From Pseudomonas reactans (GTDB lineage: Bacteria; Pseudomonadota; Gammaproteobacteria; Pseudomonadales; Pseudomonadaceae), in contig NZ_JACAPG010000023.1 in the NCBI RefSeq assembly GCF_013385825.1, positions 62,001-126,000 of the forward strand: DNA of 64,000 nt. The letters run 5' to 3'. How positions within the stretch are numbered: position 1 is the stretch's first letter; every line of letters starts with the position of its first letter. The position numbers and the translations under genes are program-made. Below, piece after piece: positions 26,952 through 35,956 of this stretch. Below the pieces are notes generated by a model, which saw only the letters and a program-made list of their open reading frames with translations, was not told where the DNA came from and ran no database searches.

Positions 26952-28466
26952 ATGAAGCGCAAGAACATTCTTTTCATCATGGCCGATCAAATGGCCGCGC
27001 CGATGCTTCCGTTCTACGGTTCTTCGCCTATCAAACTACCGAACTTGAGCCGCCTCGCCGCACAAGGCGTGGTGTTCGATGCCGCCTATTGCAACAGCCC
27101 GTTGTGCGCGCCGTCGCGTTTCACCCTGGTGAGTGGCCAGTTGCCGAGCAAGATCGGCGCCTACGACAACGCCGCCGATTTCCCCGCCGACGTGCCGACC
27201 TACGCCCACTACCTGCGCCGCCTCGGCTACCGCACCGCGCTGTCGGGCAAGATGCACTTCTGCGGTCCCGACCAGTTGCATGGCTACGAAGAACGCCTGA
27301 CCAGCGACATCTACCCCGCCGACTATGGCTGGGCGGTGAACTGGGATGAGCCGGACGTACGCCCCACCTGGTATCACAACATGTCGTCGGTGCTGCAAGC
27401 CGGGCCGTGTGTGCGCACCAACCAGCTGGATTTCGACGAAGAGGTGGTGTTCAAGGCCCAGCAATACCTGTTCGACCATATCCGCGAAGACGGCGACCAG
27501 CCGTTCTGCCTGACGGTGTCGATGACTCACCCCCATGACCCGTACACCATTCCCAAGCCGTTCTGGGACCTGTACGACGACGCTGATATCCCTTTGCCTA
27601 CGACCCCTGCGCAAGGCGATCTCGACCCACACTCCCAGCGCCTGCTCAAGGTCTACGACCTGTGGGACAAGCCGCTGCCTGTGGATAAGATCCGCGACGC
27701 ACGCCGCGCCTATTTCGGCGCGTGCAGCTACATCGACAGCAACGTCGGCAAGCTGCTGCAAACTCTGGAAGACACCGGCCTGGCCGACGACACCATCATC
27801 GTGTTCTCCGGCGACCACGGCGACATGCTCGGCGAACGCGGCCTCTGGTACAAAATGCACTGGTTTGAAATGGCCGCCCGCGTGCCGCTGCTGGTCAGTG
27901 CGCCGGGGCAGTTCGCGGCAGGCCGCGTGAGCAAAGCCGTGTCCACCGCCGACCTGCTGCCGACCCTGGTGGAACTGGCCGGCGGCGAGCTGGACCCGCG
28001 CCTGCCGCTGGACGGCCGCTCGCTGGTCCCGCACTTGCAAGGGCAGGGCGGGCACGACGAAGTGTTTGGCGAGTACATGGCCGAAGGCACCATCAGCCCG
28101 CTGATGATGATTCGCCGGGGCGCCTACAAATTCATCTACAGCGAAGACGACCCTTGTCTACTGTTCGATGTACACAACGACCCACGGGAGCATGAAGACC
28201 TCAGCCAGTCGCCGCAACACCGGGCACTGTTTGCAGCCTTCCTGGACGAGGCGCGGGCCAAATGGGACATCCCGGCGATCCACCAACAGGTGCTCGCCAG
28301 CCAACGCCGCCGCCGTCTGGTGTTTGAAGCACTGACCCAGGGCAAGCTGAAGAGCTGGGATCACCAGCCACTGGTGGACGCCAGTCAGCAATACATGCGC
28401 AACCATATCGACCTCGACGACCTGGAGCGCAAGGCACGTTATCCACAACCCTGCCAAAACCAATAA
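26952..28466 (+). CDS. betC: Choline-sulfatase
   Basis: Hydrolyses choline-O-sulfate to choline and sulfate. 504 residues, sulfatase fold. The formylglycine site is Cys52 in LCAPSRFTLVSG (CxPxR), with metal-binding Asp12 (MADQM) and the second site FSGDHGDMLGE. No signal peptide, so the enzyme is cytoplasmic, as for other BetC proteins. It heads an operon with choX 15 bases downstream. Activity requires a formylglycine-generating system encoded elsewhere. Confidence 0.96.
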   Translation: MKRKNILFIMADQMAAPMLPFYGSSPIKLPNLSRLAAQGVVFDAAYCNSPLCAPSRFTLVSGQLPSKIGAYDNAADFPADVPTYAHYLRRLGYRTALSGKMHFCGPDQLHGYEERLTSDIYPADYGWAVNWDEPDVRPTWYHNMSSVLQAGPCVRTNQLDFDEEVVFKAQQYLFDHIREDGDQPFCLTVSMTHPHDPYTIPKPFWDLYDDADIPLPTTPAQGDLDPHSQRLLKVYDLWDKPLPVDKIRDARRAYFGACSYIDSNVGKLLQTLEDTGLADDTIIVFSGDHGDMLGERGLWYKMHWFEMAARVPLLVSAPGQFAAGRVSKAVSTADLLPTLVELAGGELDPRLPLDGRSLVPHLQGQGGHDEVFGEYMAEGTISPLMMIRRGAYKFIYSEDDPCLLFDVHNDPREHEDLSQSPQHRALFAAFLDEARAKWDIPAIHQQVLASQRRRRLVFEALTQGKLKSWDHQPLVDASQQYMRNHIDLDDLERKARYPQPCQNQ

Positions 28467-28481
28467 CACTGAGGGAAGGCC

Positions 28482-29396
28482 ATGCAAAAGTTAACTGTGA
28501 TGCTGGGGCTCCTGGCGCTGGGAAGCGCCAATGTTTACGCAGACGCCAGTTGTGAAACGGTAAAGATGGCCGATCCGGGCTGGAGCGATATTGCGGCCAC
28601 CAATGCCATCACCGGTTTTCTGCTGACGGGCATGGGCTACAAACCCAAGGTCGACACCCTGGCGGTGCCAATCACCTTTGGCGGGCTCAAGGATGGCCAG
28701 GTGGACGTGTTCCTGGGCAACTGGATGCCAGCGCAGCAGGGTTTCTATGACAAGTTCGTGGCAAATGGCGACGTGGTGCAACTGGCGAAGAACCTCGACG
28801 GCACTGAGTTCACCCTCGCCGTGCCGGACTATGTGTGGGACGCCGGGGTGCATGACTTTGCCGACCTGAACAAATTTGCCGACAAGTTCGACAAGAAGAT
28901 CTACGGCATCGGCTCCGGCGCGCCGGCGAATATCTCCTTGCAGGACATCATCAAGAAAAACGACTTCTCACTCGGCCAGTGGAAGTTGGTGGAGTCCAGC
29001 GAACAGGCGATGCTCGCCGAAGTGTCGCGCGCCGTTAAGAAGCAGAAATTCGTGACCTTCCTCGGCTGGACCCCGCACCCAATGAACGTGCAGTTGAAAA
29101 TGCACTACCTCAAGGGCGGGGAGAAATATTTTGGTGACACCGGCAGCGTGTATACCTTGACCCGCAAGGGCTACGCACAGGCCTGCCCGAACGTAGGAAA
29201 ACTGCTGACCAACCTGAGTTTTACCCAGGAGATGGAGAACAGCATCATGGCCGAGGTGGCCAACAACAAGGTCAGCAATGCCGATGCGGCGAAGGCGTGG
29301 ATCAAGGCCAACCCGGCGGTGTTGGATAAGTGGCTGGAGGGCGTGAAGACCGTGGATGGCAAGGACGCGCTGGCGGCCGTAAAAGCCAAACTCTGA
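28482..29396 (+). CDS. choX: Choline ABC transporter substrate-binding protein
   Basis: 304-residue periplasmic binding protein of the OpuAC/ChoX type. Signal peptide MQKLTVMLGLLALGSANVYA, then domains carrying aromatic residues for quaternary ammonium binding (DPGWSDIAATNAI, GNWMPAQQGFYD, FLGWTPHPMN). Follows betC closely in the same operon, so it probably brings choline or choline sulfate to an ABC permease encoded elsewhere, as no ABC ATPase or permease gene is adjacent. Confidence 0.93.
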   Translation: MQKLTVMLGLLALGSANVYADASCETVKMADPGWSDIAATNAITGFLLTGMGYKPKVDTLAVPITFGGLKDGQVDVFLGNWMPAQQGFYDKFVANGDVVQLAKNLDGTEFTLAVPDYVWDAGVHDFADLNKFADKFDKKIYGIGSGAPANISLQDIIKKNDFSLGQWKLVESSEQAMLAEVSRAVKKQKFVTFLGWTPHPMNVQLKMHYLKGGEKYFGDTGSVYTLTRKGYAQACPNVGKLLTNLSFTQEMENSIMAEVANNKVSNADAAKAWIKANPAVLDKWLEGVKTVDGKDALAAVKAKL

Positions 29397-29411
29397 ATGC
29401 AACATCACCCC

Positions 29412-29514
29412 CTGTAGGAGCCGGCTTGCCGGCGAAGCACTCGAAAACGCCGCGTTTTTTCAGACAACCCGCGTTATCGTTACCCACCTTCGCTGGCAAG
29501 CCAGCTCCTACAGT
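29412..29514. repeat. REP inverted pair
   Basis: Facing REP units (29412-29436 and 29489-29514) between choX and the SulP gene, with a 50-base spacer. Confidence 0.85.
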
Positions 29515-29529
29515 ATTTCGAGCAGCCCG

Positions 29530-31098
29530 ATGCCCCGGCCCAACCGCCATACACTTTTCCCCTTCCTCGCCTGGCTCCCGCGCCAGACCCGCGCCAGCGT
29601 TGGCCGGGATGCGATGGTGGGCCTCAGTGGCGCGGTTCTCGCCTTGCCACAGTCAATTGCCTACGCGCTGATCGCCGGTCTCCCACCCGAATACGGCCTG
29701 TACGCCGCAATCATCCCGGTGCTGATCGCCTGCCTCTGGGGTTCCTCCTGGCACCTGATCTGCGGCCCCACGGCGGCGATTTCCATTGTGCTCTACGCCA
29801 GCGTCAGCCCCTTGGCCGTGCCGGGCTCACAGGACTACATCACCCTGATCCTGTTGCTCACCTTCCTCGCCGGGGTTTTCCAGTGGCTGCTGGGCATGCT
29901 GCGCTTTGGCGCGCTGGTGAATTTTGTTTCCCATTCGGTGGTGCTCGGTTTCACCCTGGGTGCCGCCGTGGTGATTGCGCTCGGGCAACTGCCCAATCTG
30001 CTGGGGCTGGATTTGCCGAGCCAGGCCACGGCAATCAATAGCCTGCTGGCACTGATCCATCACAGCGGCGAATGGGACCACGCGTCCCTCATGCTCGGGC
30101 TCGGCACCTTGCTGGTGGGCGCACTGCTCAAATACCTCGTACCACGCTGGCCGACCCTGTTGATCGCCCTGGCGCTGGGCAGCCTGGTGGCGTGGCTGTG
30201 GCCGGCGATGTTCGGGCATGTGGCGCTGGTCAGTTCGTTTGTCGGCAAACTGCCGCCGTTCAGCCCGTTGCCGATGGACCTGGACGTGATCCTGCGCCTG
30301 CTGCCGAGCGCCGTGGCGGTGGGCATGCTGGGGTTGGTGACCAGCCTGTCGATTGCCCGTTCGTTGTCGGCGCGTTCCCAGCAATTGCTTGATGCCAACC
30401 AGGAAGTCCGTGCGCAGGGCTTATCCAACATCGTTGGCGGATTTTTCTCCGGGTATTTGTCAGCCGGTTCCTTTACCCGCTCCGGCCTCAGTTATGAGGC
30501 GGGTGCCTGTTCGCCATTGGCGGGCGTGTTTTCCGCGTTGTGGGTGGCACTGTTTGCGCTGTTTGGCGCGGCGTTGATCGCCCACATTCCGATCCCGAGC
30601 ATGGCAGCGAGCATCTTGCTGATCAGTTGGGGGCTGGTGGACCGTCGCGGTATTCGCGCGTTATTCCGCGTCAGTCGCGCCGAGTTCGTGGTGATGAGCC
30701 TGACCTGCGTCGCCACTTTGCTGCTGGAGCTGCAAACGGCAATTTACGCCGGGGTGCTGGCGTCGCTGTTTTTCTACCTCAAGCGCACGTCGCAGCCACG
30801 GGTACAGCAATGGCGCGATGGCGATGAGGATGTGCTGCGGGTAGGCGGTTCGATCTTTTTCGGCGCCAGCCACTACCTGCAAGTACGCCTGCAAAGCCTG
30901 CAGGGCGAACGGGTGGTGATCGAGGCGCAGCAGATCAACTTTATCGACTATTCGGGGGTGGAGATGCTGCACCAGGAGGCGCGGCGGTTGCGCGGGTTGG
31001 GGCGCAGCTTGACGTTGCGTCGGGCGCGGCCACAGGTCGTTGAAGAACTTAAGAAGCTGGAGGGGGCCGACAAGTGCCCCCTCCATTTCGAAGACTGA
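29530..31098 (+). CDS. SulP family anion transporter
   Basis: 522-residue SLC26/SulP transporter: about 12-14 membrane segments (residues ~25-415) with the family signature ALPQSIAYALIAGLPPEYGLYA and a C-terminal STAS domain (about residues 420-522, including IDYSGVEMLHQEARRL). Sulfate or another small anion is the probable substrate. In P. aeruginosa a sulfate transporter gene (PA0029) lies in the same place next to the choline-sulfatase genes, suggesting it handles sulfate linked to betC activity, although a REP pair separates it from choX. Confidence 0.9.
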   Translation: MPRPNRHTLFPFLAWLPRQTRASVGRDAMVGLSGAVLALPQSIAYALIAGLPPEYGLYAAIIPVLIACLWGSSWHLICGPTAAISIVLYASVSPLAVPGSQDYITLILLLTFLAGVFQWLLGMLRFGALVNFVSHSVVLGFTLGAAVVIALGQLPNLLGLDLPSQATAINSLLALIHHSGEWDHASLMLGLGTLLVGALLKYLVPRWPTLLIALALGSLVAWLWPAMFGHVALVSSFVGKLPPFSPLPMDLDVILRLLPSAVAVGMLGLVTSLSIARSLSARSQQLLDANQEVRAQGLSNIVGGFFSGYLSAGSFTRSGLSYEAGACSPLAGVFSALWVALFALFGAALIAHIPIPSMAASILLISWGLVDRRGIRALFRVSRAEFVVMSLTCVATLLLELQTAIYAGVLASLFFYLKRTSQPRVQQWRDGDEDVLRVGGSIFFGASHYLQVRLQSLQGERVVIEAQQINFIDYSGVEMLHQEARRLRGLGRSLTLRRARPQVVEELKKLEGADKCPLHFED

Positions 31099-31106
31099 CC
31101 CCCCCC

Positions 31107-31192
31107 CTGTAGGAGCCCGGCTTGCCGGCGATAGCGCCCGCGAGGTCAGCACACGTCTTGAGGGCCAATCGCCGGCAAGCCGGTTCCTACAA
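31107..31192. repeat. REP inverted pair
   Basis: Facing units 31107-31130 and 31169-31192 between the convergent SulP and aroE genes; one unit has an extra C (GGAGCCCGGCTTGCC). Confidence 0.85.
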
Positions 31193-31217
31193 TGACCGTG
31201 CCCACGTCAGATCGATG

Positions 31218-32036
31218 TCAGGCCAACTGGCGGCGCAGTTCGGCCAACACCGGCGCTGACTCCGGGCGCACACCGCGCCACAGGAAGAACGCTTCCGCTG
31301 CCTGTTCCACCAGCATGCCCAGGCCATCCATCGCCACGGCTGCGCCTTGTTCGGTGGCCCAGCGGCAAAACGCGGTCGGTTCCTTGGCGTACATCATGTC
31401 GTAGCAAAAGGTCTTGCCCGGTTCGATCAGGCTGCCGGCAATCGGCGGTACATCGCCTGACAGGCTGGCGGAGGTGGCGTTGATGATCACGTCCACCGGC
31501 TCACGCAACCAATCGAAACCACTGGCGGACACCGGGCCCAGGTCGTCGAACAACTCAGCGAGCATTTCGGCCTTTTCCACGGTGCGGTTGGCGATGATCA
31601 GCGAAGCGGGCTGTTCGGCCAACAATGGTTCCAATGCGCCGCGCACCGCGCCTCCGGCGCCCAACAACAGGATGCGTTTGCCTTGCAGGCCCAACCCGGC
31701 ATTGACCGTCAGGTCGCGCACCAGGCCCGCACCGTCGGTGTTGTCACCCAACAGGCTGCCGTCGGCCAGCTTGCTCAGGGTGTTCACCGCGCCCGCGCGT
31801 TGGGCGCGTTCGGTCAAGGTGTTGGCCAAGCGGTAGGCGTCTTCCTTGAACGGTACGGTGACGTTGGCGCCACGGCCTTGTAGAAAAAACTCACGGGCAC
31901 AGCCAGTGAAATCCTCCAGCGGCGCCAGCAAGGTGCTGTAGTCCAGTTGCTCGCCGGTCTGCTCGGCGAACATGCGATGGATCAGCGGCGACTTGCTGTG
32001 GCCAATGGGATTGCCGAACACGACATAGCGGTCCAT
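31218..32036 (-). CDS. aroE: Shikimate dehydrogenase (NADP+)
   Basis: Reduces 3-dehydroshikimate to shikimate in aromatic amino-acid synthesis. 272 residues from ATG 32036 (MDRYVVFGNPIGHSKSP, the standard N-terminus). The catalytic Lys is in NVTVPFKEDAY; the nucleotide-binding GAGGAVRG and NRTVEKAE follow. The start overlaps the hemF stop by one base, indicating an operon hemF-aroE. Confidence 0.96.
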   Translation of the reverse strand: MDRYVVFGNPIGHSKSPLIHRMFAEQTGEQLDYSTLLAPLEDFTGCAREFFLQGRGANVTVPFKEDAYRLANTLTERAQRAGAVNTLSKLADGSLLGDNTDGAGLVRDLTVNAGLGLQGKRILLLGAGGAVRGALEPLLAEQPASLIIANRTVEKAEMLAELFDDLGPVSASGFDWLREPVDVIINATSASLSGDVPPIAGSLIEPGKTFCYDMMYAKEPTAFCRWATEQGAAVAMDGLGMLVEQAAEAFFLWRGVRPESAPVLAELRRQLA

Positions 32037-32968
32037 CAGACAGCCGCCTTGGGCGCGGTAAGGCCCAGCCAGTCGCGGTCTTGCAGGAAGTAGTCGGTGA
32101 GGCGCGCTTCTTCGCTGCCGGCCTCGGCCTTCCAATCGTAGCTCCAGCGCACTTGCGGCGGCAGCGACATCAGGATCGACTCGGTGCGCCCGCCCGATTG
32201 CAGGCCGAACAGGGTGCCACGGTCGTAGACCAGGTTGAATTCAACGTAGCGGCCGCGACGGAATTCCTGGAATTCGCGCTGCTGCTCGGTGTAGGCGGTG
32301 GCTTTGCGGCGCTGCACGATCGGCAAGTAGGCGTCGATGTAAGCGTCGCCGATGGCACGGATGAAGGCGAAGCAGGTGTCGAAGTCCCATTCGTTCAGAT
32401 CATCGAAGAACAGGCCGCCGATGCCGCGCGGTTCGTTGCGGTGCTTGATGTGGAAGTAGGTGTCGCACCAGGCTTTGTAGCGCGAATACACGTCGGGACC
32501 GAACGGCGCACAGGCCTGCTCGGCCACGCGGTGCCAGTGGATGCAGTCTTCGTCGTTGCCATAGTAAGGCGTGAGGTCGAAACCACCGCCGAACCACCAC
32601 ACCGGCTCTTCGCCTTCTTTTTCAGCGATGAAAAAGCGCACGTTGGCGTGGGAAGTCGGTACGTGTGGGTTGTGCGGGTGGATCACCAGCGACACCCCCA
32701 GGGCCTCAAAGCCACGGCCGGCCAGCTCAGGCCGATGCGCGCTGGCGGACGGTGGCAGACCGCTGCCAAACACGTGGGAAAAGTTGACGCCGCCTTTTTC
32801 GATCACCGAACCGTTTTCGATCACGCGGGTGCGACCGCCGCCGCCGGCAGGCCGGGTCCAGGCGTCTTCGATAAAGCGAGTGTCCGTCTCGAAGGTTTCC
32901 AGGGCGCTGCAAATCCGGTCTTGCAGGTCAAGCAGATAGGCCTTTACAGCCTCGGTGCGGGTAGTCAT
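32036..32968 (-). CDS. hemF: Oxygen-dependent coproporphyrinogen-III oxidase
   Basis: Converts coproporphyrinogen III to protoporphyrinogen IX with O2 in haem synthesis. 310 residues, with the family signature segments GGVNFSHVFG, HPHNPHVPTSHANVRFF and the RRGRYVEFNLVYDRGTLFGL block. First gene of hemF-aroE; divergent from the quinone reductase gene with a 159-base spacer. Confidence 0.97.
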   Translation of the reverse strand: MTTRTEAVKAYLLDLQDRICSALETFETDTRFIEDAWTRPAGGGGRTRVIENGSVIEKGGVNFSHVFGSGLPPSASAHRPELAGRGFEALGVSLVIHPHNPHVPTSHANVRFFIAEKEGEEPVWWFGGGFDLTPYYGNDEDCIHWHRVAEQACAPFGPDVYSRYKAWCDTYFHIKHRNEPRGIGGLFFDDLNEWDFDTCFAFIRAIGDAYIDAYLPIVQRRKATAYTEQQREFQEFRRGRYVEFNLVYDRGTLFGLQSGGRTESILMSLPPQVRWSYDWKAEAGSEEARLTDYFLQDRDWLGLTAPKAAV

Positions 32969-33127
32969 GGCATCACCTTGAATCGGGCAAAGCTACGCGA
33001 GGCCATTGGGCGTCGGCGGCAAATGGGCGCACAGGATACCACTGCACCCGGTTGCGCCGCAGTTGACGAAGATCAAGCTTAGGAGTCCGATAGGGGGCTA
33101 CGCGATTCGAACCCAGGAGAAGTGCAG

Positions 33128-34105
33128 ATGGCCAAACGTATCCAGTTCAGCGCCCATGGCGGCCCCGAAGTACTTGAGTTTGTGGACTACACGCCGGCAG
33201 AGCCCGGCCCGCAGCAGGTTCGCGTGCGTAATGAGGCGATTGGCCTGAACTTCATCGACACCTATTTCCGCAGTGGCCTGTATGCGCCGCCCGCGTTGCC
33301 ATCGGGGTTGGGCGCAGAGGGCGCTGGGGTGGTCGACGCGGTCGGCAGCGAAGTCACTCAATTCAAGGTCGGCGACCGTGTGGCCTACGGCAGTGGCCCG
33401 TTGGGCGCTTACAGCCAACTGCATGTGTTGCCCGCCGCCAACCTGGTGCACCTGCCGGACGACATCAGCTTCGAACAAGCTGCGGGTGCCATGCTCAAGG
33501 GCCTGACCGTGCAGTACCTGCTGCGCCAGACCTACGAACTGAAGGGCGGCGAAACCATCCTGTTCCATGCCGCTGCCGGTGGCGTGGGCTCCCTGGCCTG
33601 CCAATGGGCCAAGGCACTGGGCGTGAAGCTGATCGGTACGGTCAGCTCGCCGGAAAAAGCCGCCCTGGCCAAATCCCTCGGCGCCTGGGAAACCATCGAC
33701 TACAGCAAGGAAAACGTCGCACAGCGCGTGCTGGAATTGACCGACGGCAAAAAAGTACCGGTGGTGTACGACGGCGTCGGCAAAGACACCTGGCTGACCT
33801 CACTGGACAGCGTCGCGCCACGTGGGTTGGTGGTGAGTTTCGGCAATGCGTCGGGCGCGGTGGATGGGGTGAACCTGGGGATCCTGGCGGCCAAGGGCTC
33901 GCTGTACGTCACCCGGCCGACCCTGGCGACCTACGCCAACAACCCTCAGAACCTGCAGGCGATGGCGGATGACCTGTTCTCGATGATCAAGAGCGGCAAG
34001 GTTCGTATTGATATCAACCAGCGGTATGCGCTGGCGGAGGCGGCGAAGGCGCAGACGGAGTTGTCGGGGCGCAGGACGACTGGGTCGACCATTCTGTTAC
34101 CGTAA
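33128..34105 (+). CDS. qor: Quinone oxidoreductase, zinc-free MDR family
   Basis: NADPH:quinone oxidoreductase of 325 residues. The cofactor site AAAGGVGSLACQWAKALG follows the MDR pattern, and the catalytic zinc ligands of alcohol dehydrogenases are absent, as in Qor. ATG 33128 has AGGAGA eight bases upstream; the GTG at 33122 is too close. In the common Pseudomonas order it sits opposite hemF, as here. Confidence 0.93.
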   Translation: MAKRIQFSAHGGPEVLEFVDYTPAEPGPQQVRVRNEAIGLNFIDTYFRSGLYAPPALPSGLGAEGAGVVDAVGSEVTQFKVGDRVAYGSGPLGAYSQLHVLPAANLVHLPDDISFEQAAGAMLKGLTVQYLLRQTYELKGGETILFHAAAGGVGSLACQWAKALGVKLIGTVSSPEKAALAKSLGAWETIDYSKENVAQRVLELTDGKKVPVVYDGVGKDTWLTSLDSVAPRGLVVSFGNASGAVDGVNLGILAAKGSLYVTRPTLATYANNPQNLQAMADDLFSMIKSGKVRIDINQRYALAEAAKAQTELSGRRTTGSTILLP

Positions 34106-34118
34106 GGCTTCAGGGTGC

Positions 34119-34183
34119 TATTGCCGGCAAGCCGGCTCCTACAGAAAGCACACAGTCCCTGTAGGAGCCGGCTTGCCGGCGAG
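34119..34183. repeat. REP inverted pair
   Basis: Facing units 34119-34144 and 34159-34183 between convergent qor and tsaC. Confidence 0.87.
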
Positions 34184-34186
34184 GTC

Positions 34187-34744
34187 TCAAGAAGGCCGCA
34201 CCACTTCGCCGGTCACCAAATCACGAATCAAGCTCGGGTTCTTGCGCCCACCCAGGGCGCCACCCAGCACCAGATCCACCTGGCCACGGAAGTACTGCTC
34301 CACGCGAATCCGCGTGCGCGCCGCCGGGCGACCCTGCGGGTTGGCCGAGGTTGAAATCAAAGGCCCAACCAGCGAGCACAAGTCCCGCACCAGCGGATGG
34401 TCAGTCACCCGCAGCGCCACGGTGTCGTGCACACCCGTCACCCATTCCGGCAACAAGTCTTGATGGGGCACCAGCCAGGTATTCGGCCCTGGCCAGGTGC
34501 TGGCCATGCGGTCGATCCAGTCCTGCGGGAAGTCTTCGAACAGAAAGTCGAACTGACGGATGTTGTCCGCCACCAGGATCAGGCCCTTGTCCACCGAACG
34601 GTTCTTGATGGCGAGCAAACGGTCTACTGCTTCTTCGTTCCACGGATCGCAGCCCAAGCCCCAAACCGCTTCGGTTGGATAGGCAATCACCGCGCCTGCG
34701 CGAATTTCTCGTGCGGTTTCCAGCACACGCCACCGGTTGACCAT
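34187..34744 (-). CDS. tsaC: L-threonylcarbamoyladenylate synthase
   Basis: Makes threonylcarbamoyl-AMP from threonine, bicarbonate and ATP for the t6A37 modification of tRNAs reading ANN codons. 185 residues, YrdC fold with the conserved positive groove (AVIAYPTEAVWGLGCDP; KNRSVDKGLILVA; PLISTSANPQGRPA). Placed after dprA on the same strand, with 54 bases between. Confidence 0.95.
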   Translation of the reverse strand: MVNRWRVLETAREIRAGAVIAYPTEAVWGLGCDPWNEEAVDRLLAIKNRSVDKGLILVADNIRQFDFLFEDFPQDWIDRMASTWPGPNTWLVPHQDLLPEWVTGVHDTVALRVTDHPLVRDLCSLVGPLISTSANPQGRPAARTRIRVEQYFRGQVDLVLGGALGGRKNPSLIRDLVTGEVVRPS

Positions 34745-34798
34745 TGTTCACTCTCCAGACTAAAGCTCTGCGCAGTTTACCGATCTTCTTTACAAAAC

Positions 34799-35893
34799 CT
34801 AGCAGCGCGCAAGCCAGCGCCCGCTTTCGCAAATGACCTGTCCTTCCAGCTCAAGCTCCGTAAGGCACGCAAGCACCTGGGACAGCGGTCGCCCACTGGC
34901 AATCGCCAAGGCTTCACTGGTGTGCGGCGCCGCGTGCAGCAGTGCCACCAGCGGATGGACAACAGGCACCGGGGTAGGGCGTGACAACGCCTGCCAGCCC
35001 CGCAAACCTTCCAGGATGTGCTCGATCGTCTCCACTAGAACCGCGCCGTCACGGATCAATTGGTGGCATCCCTTAGCACCGGGATGGTGGATGGAACCCG
35101 GAATCGCATACACCTCGCGCCCTTGCTCCGCCGCCAGTTTCGCTGTGATCAGCGATCCGCTGGCCATGCTGGCTTCCACCACCAGTACACCCAGAGACAG
35201 GCCACTGATGATCCGATTGCGTCGGGGAAAATTACTCGCCTGGGGCGGCGCGTCGAGAGGGAACTCGGAAACCACGGCGCTACCCTGGTCAATCATCGCC
35301 GCCGCAAGCCGTCGATGGCGCTGTGGATAAAAATTTTCAAGTCCGGTGCCGAGCACGCCGATTGTCTGGCCGCCGACATCCAACGCCGCTTGATGGGCCG
35401 CACCGTCAATGCCCAGCGCAAGGCCACTGGTGATGACAAAACCAGCGCTCGCCAAACTGCGAGAAAAGGCAGCCGCCGTGTCCATGCCGGGACGCGATGC
35501 ACGACGACTGCCCACCATCGCCAGTTGCGGTTTTTCCAGGATTGCAGGGTCACCGGCGACGAATAACAGCGGCGGCGCGTCATCGATCTGGGCAAGCAGC
35601 GCCGGGTAGTCCGGCTGGTCCCACATCAGCAAATGCTGGGCCGGACAGGCCAGCCAGGCCAGTGCCGCACTCGCGCCGTCGCGGATTTCATGACTGCGCC
35701 GGGCATCGGCGCTGATGGCCGGCAGCCCCAGCGAACGCCAGGCGCTGGCAGGCGCGCTGATGGCTTTTGAGGCAGAGCCAAACGCCTCGATCAACAAGCG
35801 AAAACGCTTCGGACCCAATTCCGGCAGCCTGTGCAAGCGTAGACGCGCTTCCAGTTCTGACGGAGATATTTCATGGTTGTTTGTCGGATACAT
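34799..35893 (-). CDS. dprA: DNA-processing protein DprA
   Basis: Loads RecA onto incoming single-stranded DNA in transformation. 364 residues: an N-terminal SAM-like helical region (residues ~10-75), the Rossmann core with GSRRASRPG and SGLALGIDGAAHQAAL (about 130-300), and a C-terminal winged helix (about 305-364). The complete gene does not show the organism is competent, as dprA is widely conserved. A perfect DnaA-box-like TGTGGATAA lies at 35919-35927, upstream of its start. Confidence 0.95.
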   Translation of the reverse strand: MYPTNNHEISPSELEARLRLHRLPELGPKRFRLLIEAFGSASKAISAPASAWRSLGLPAISADARRSHEIRDGASAALAWLACPAQHLLMWDQPDYPALLAQIDDAPPLLFVAGDPAILEKPQLAMVGSRRASRPGMDTAAAFSRSLASAGFVITSGLALGIDGAAHQAALDVGGQTIGVLGTGLENFYPQRHRRLAAAMIDQGSAVVSEFPLDAPPQASNFPRRNRIISGLSLGVLVVEASMASGSLITAKLAAEQGREVYAIPGSIHHPGAKGCHQLIRDGAVLVETIEHILEGLRGWQALSRPTPVPVVHPLVALLHAAPHTSEALAIASGRPLSQVLACLTELELEGQVICESGRWLARC

Positions 35894-35956
35894 CTGATCA
35901 TCCTTGACCGGAACAAGCTGTGGATAACTCTGTTGGTAACTTATTTAGCAGGCTAT

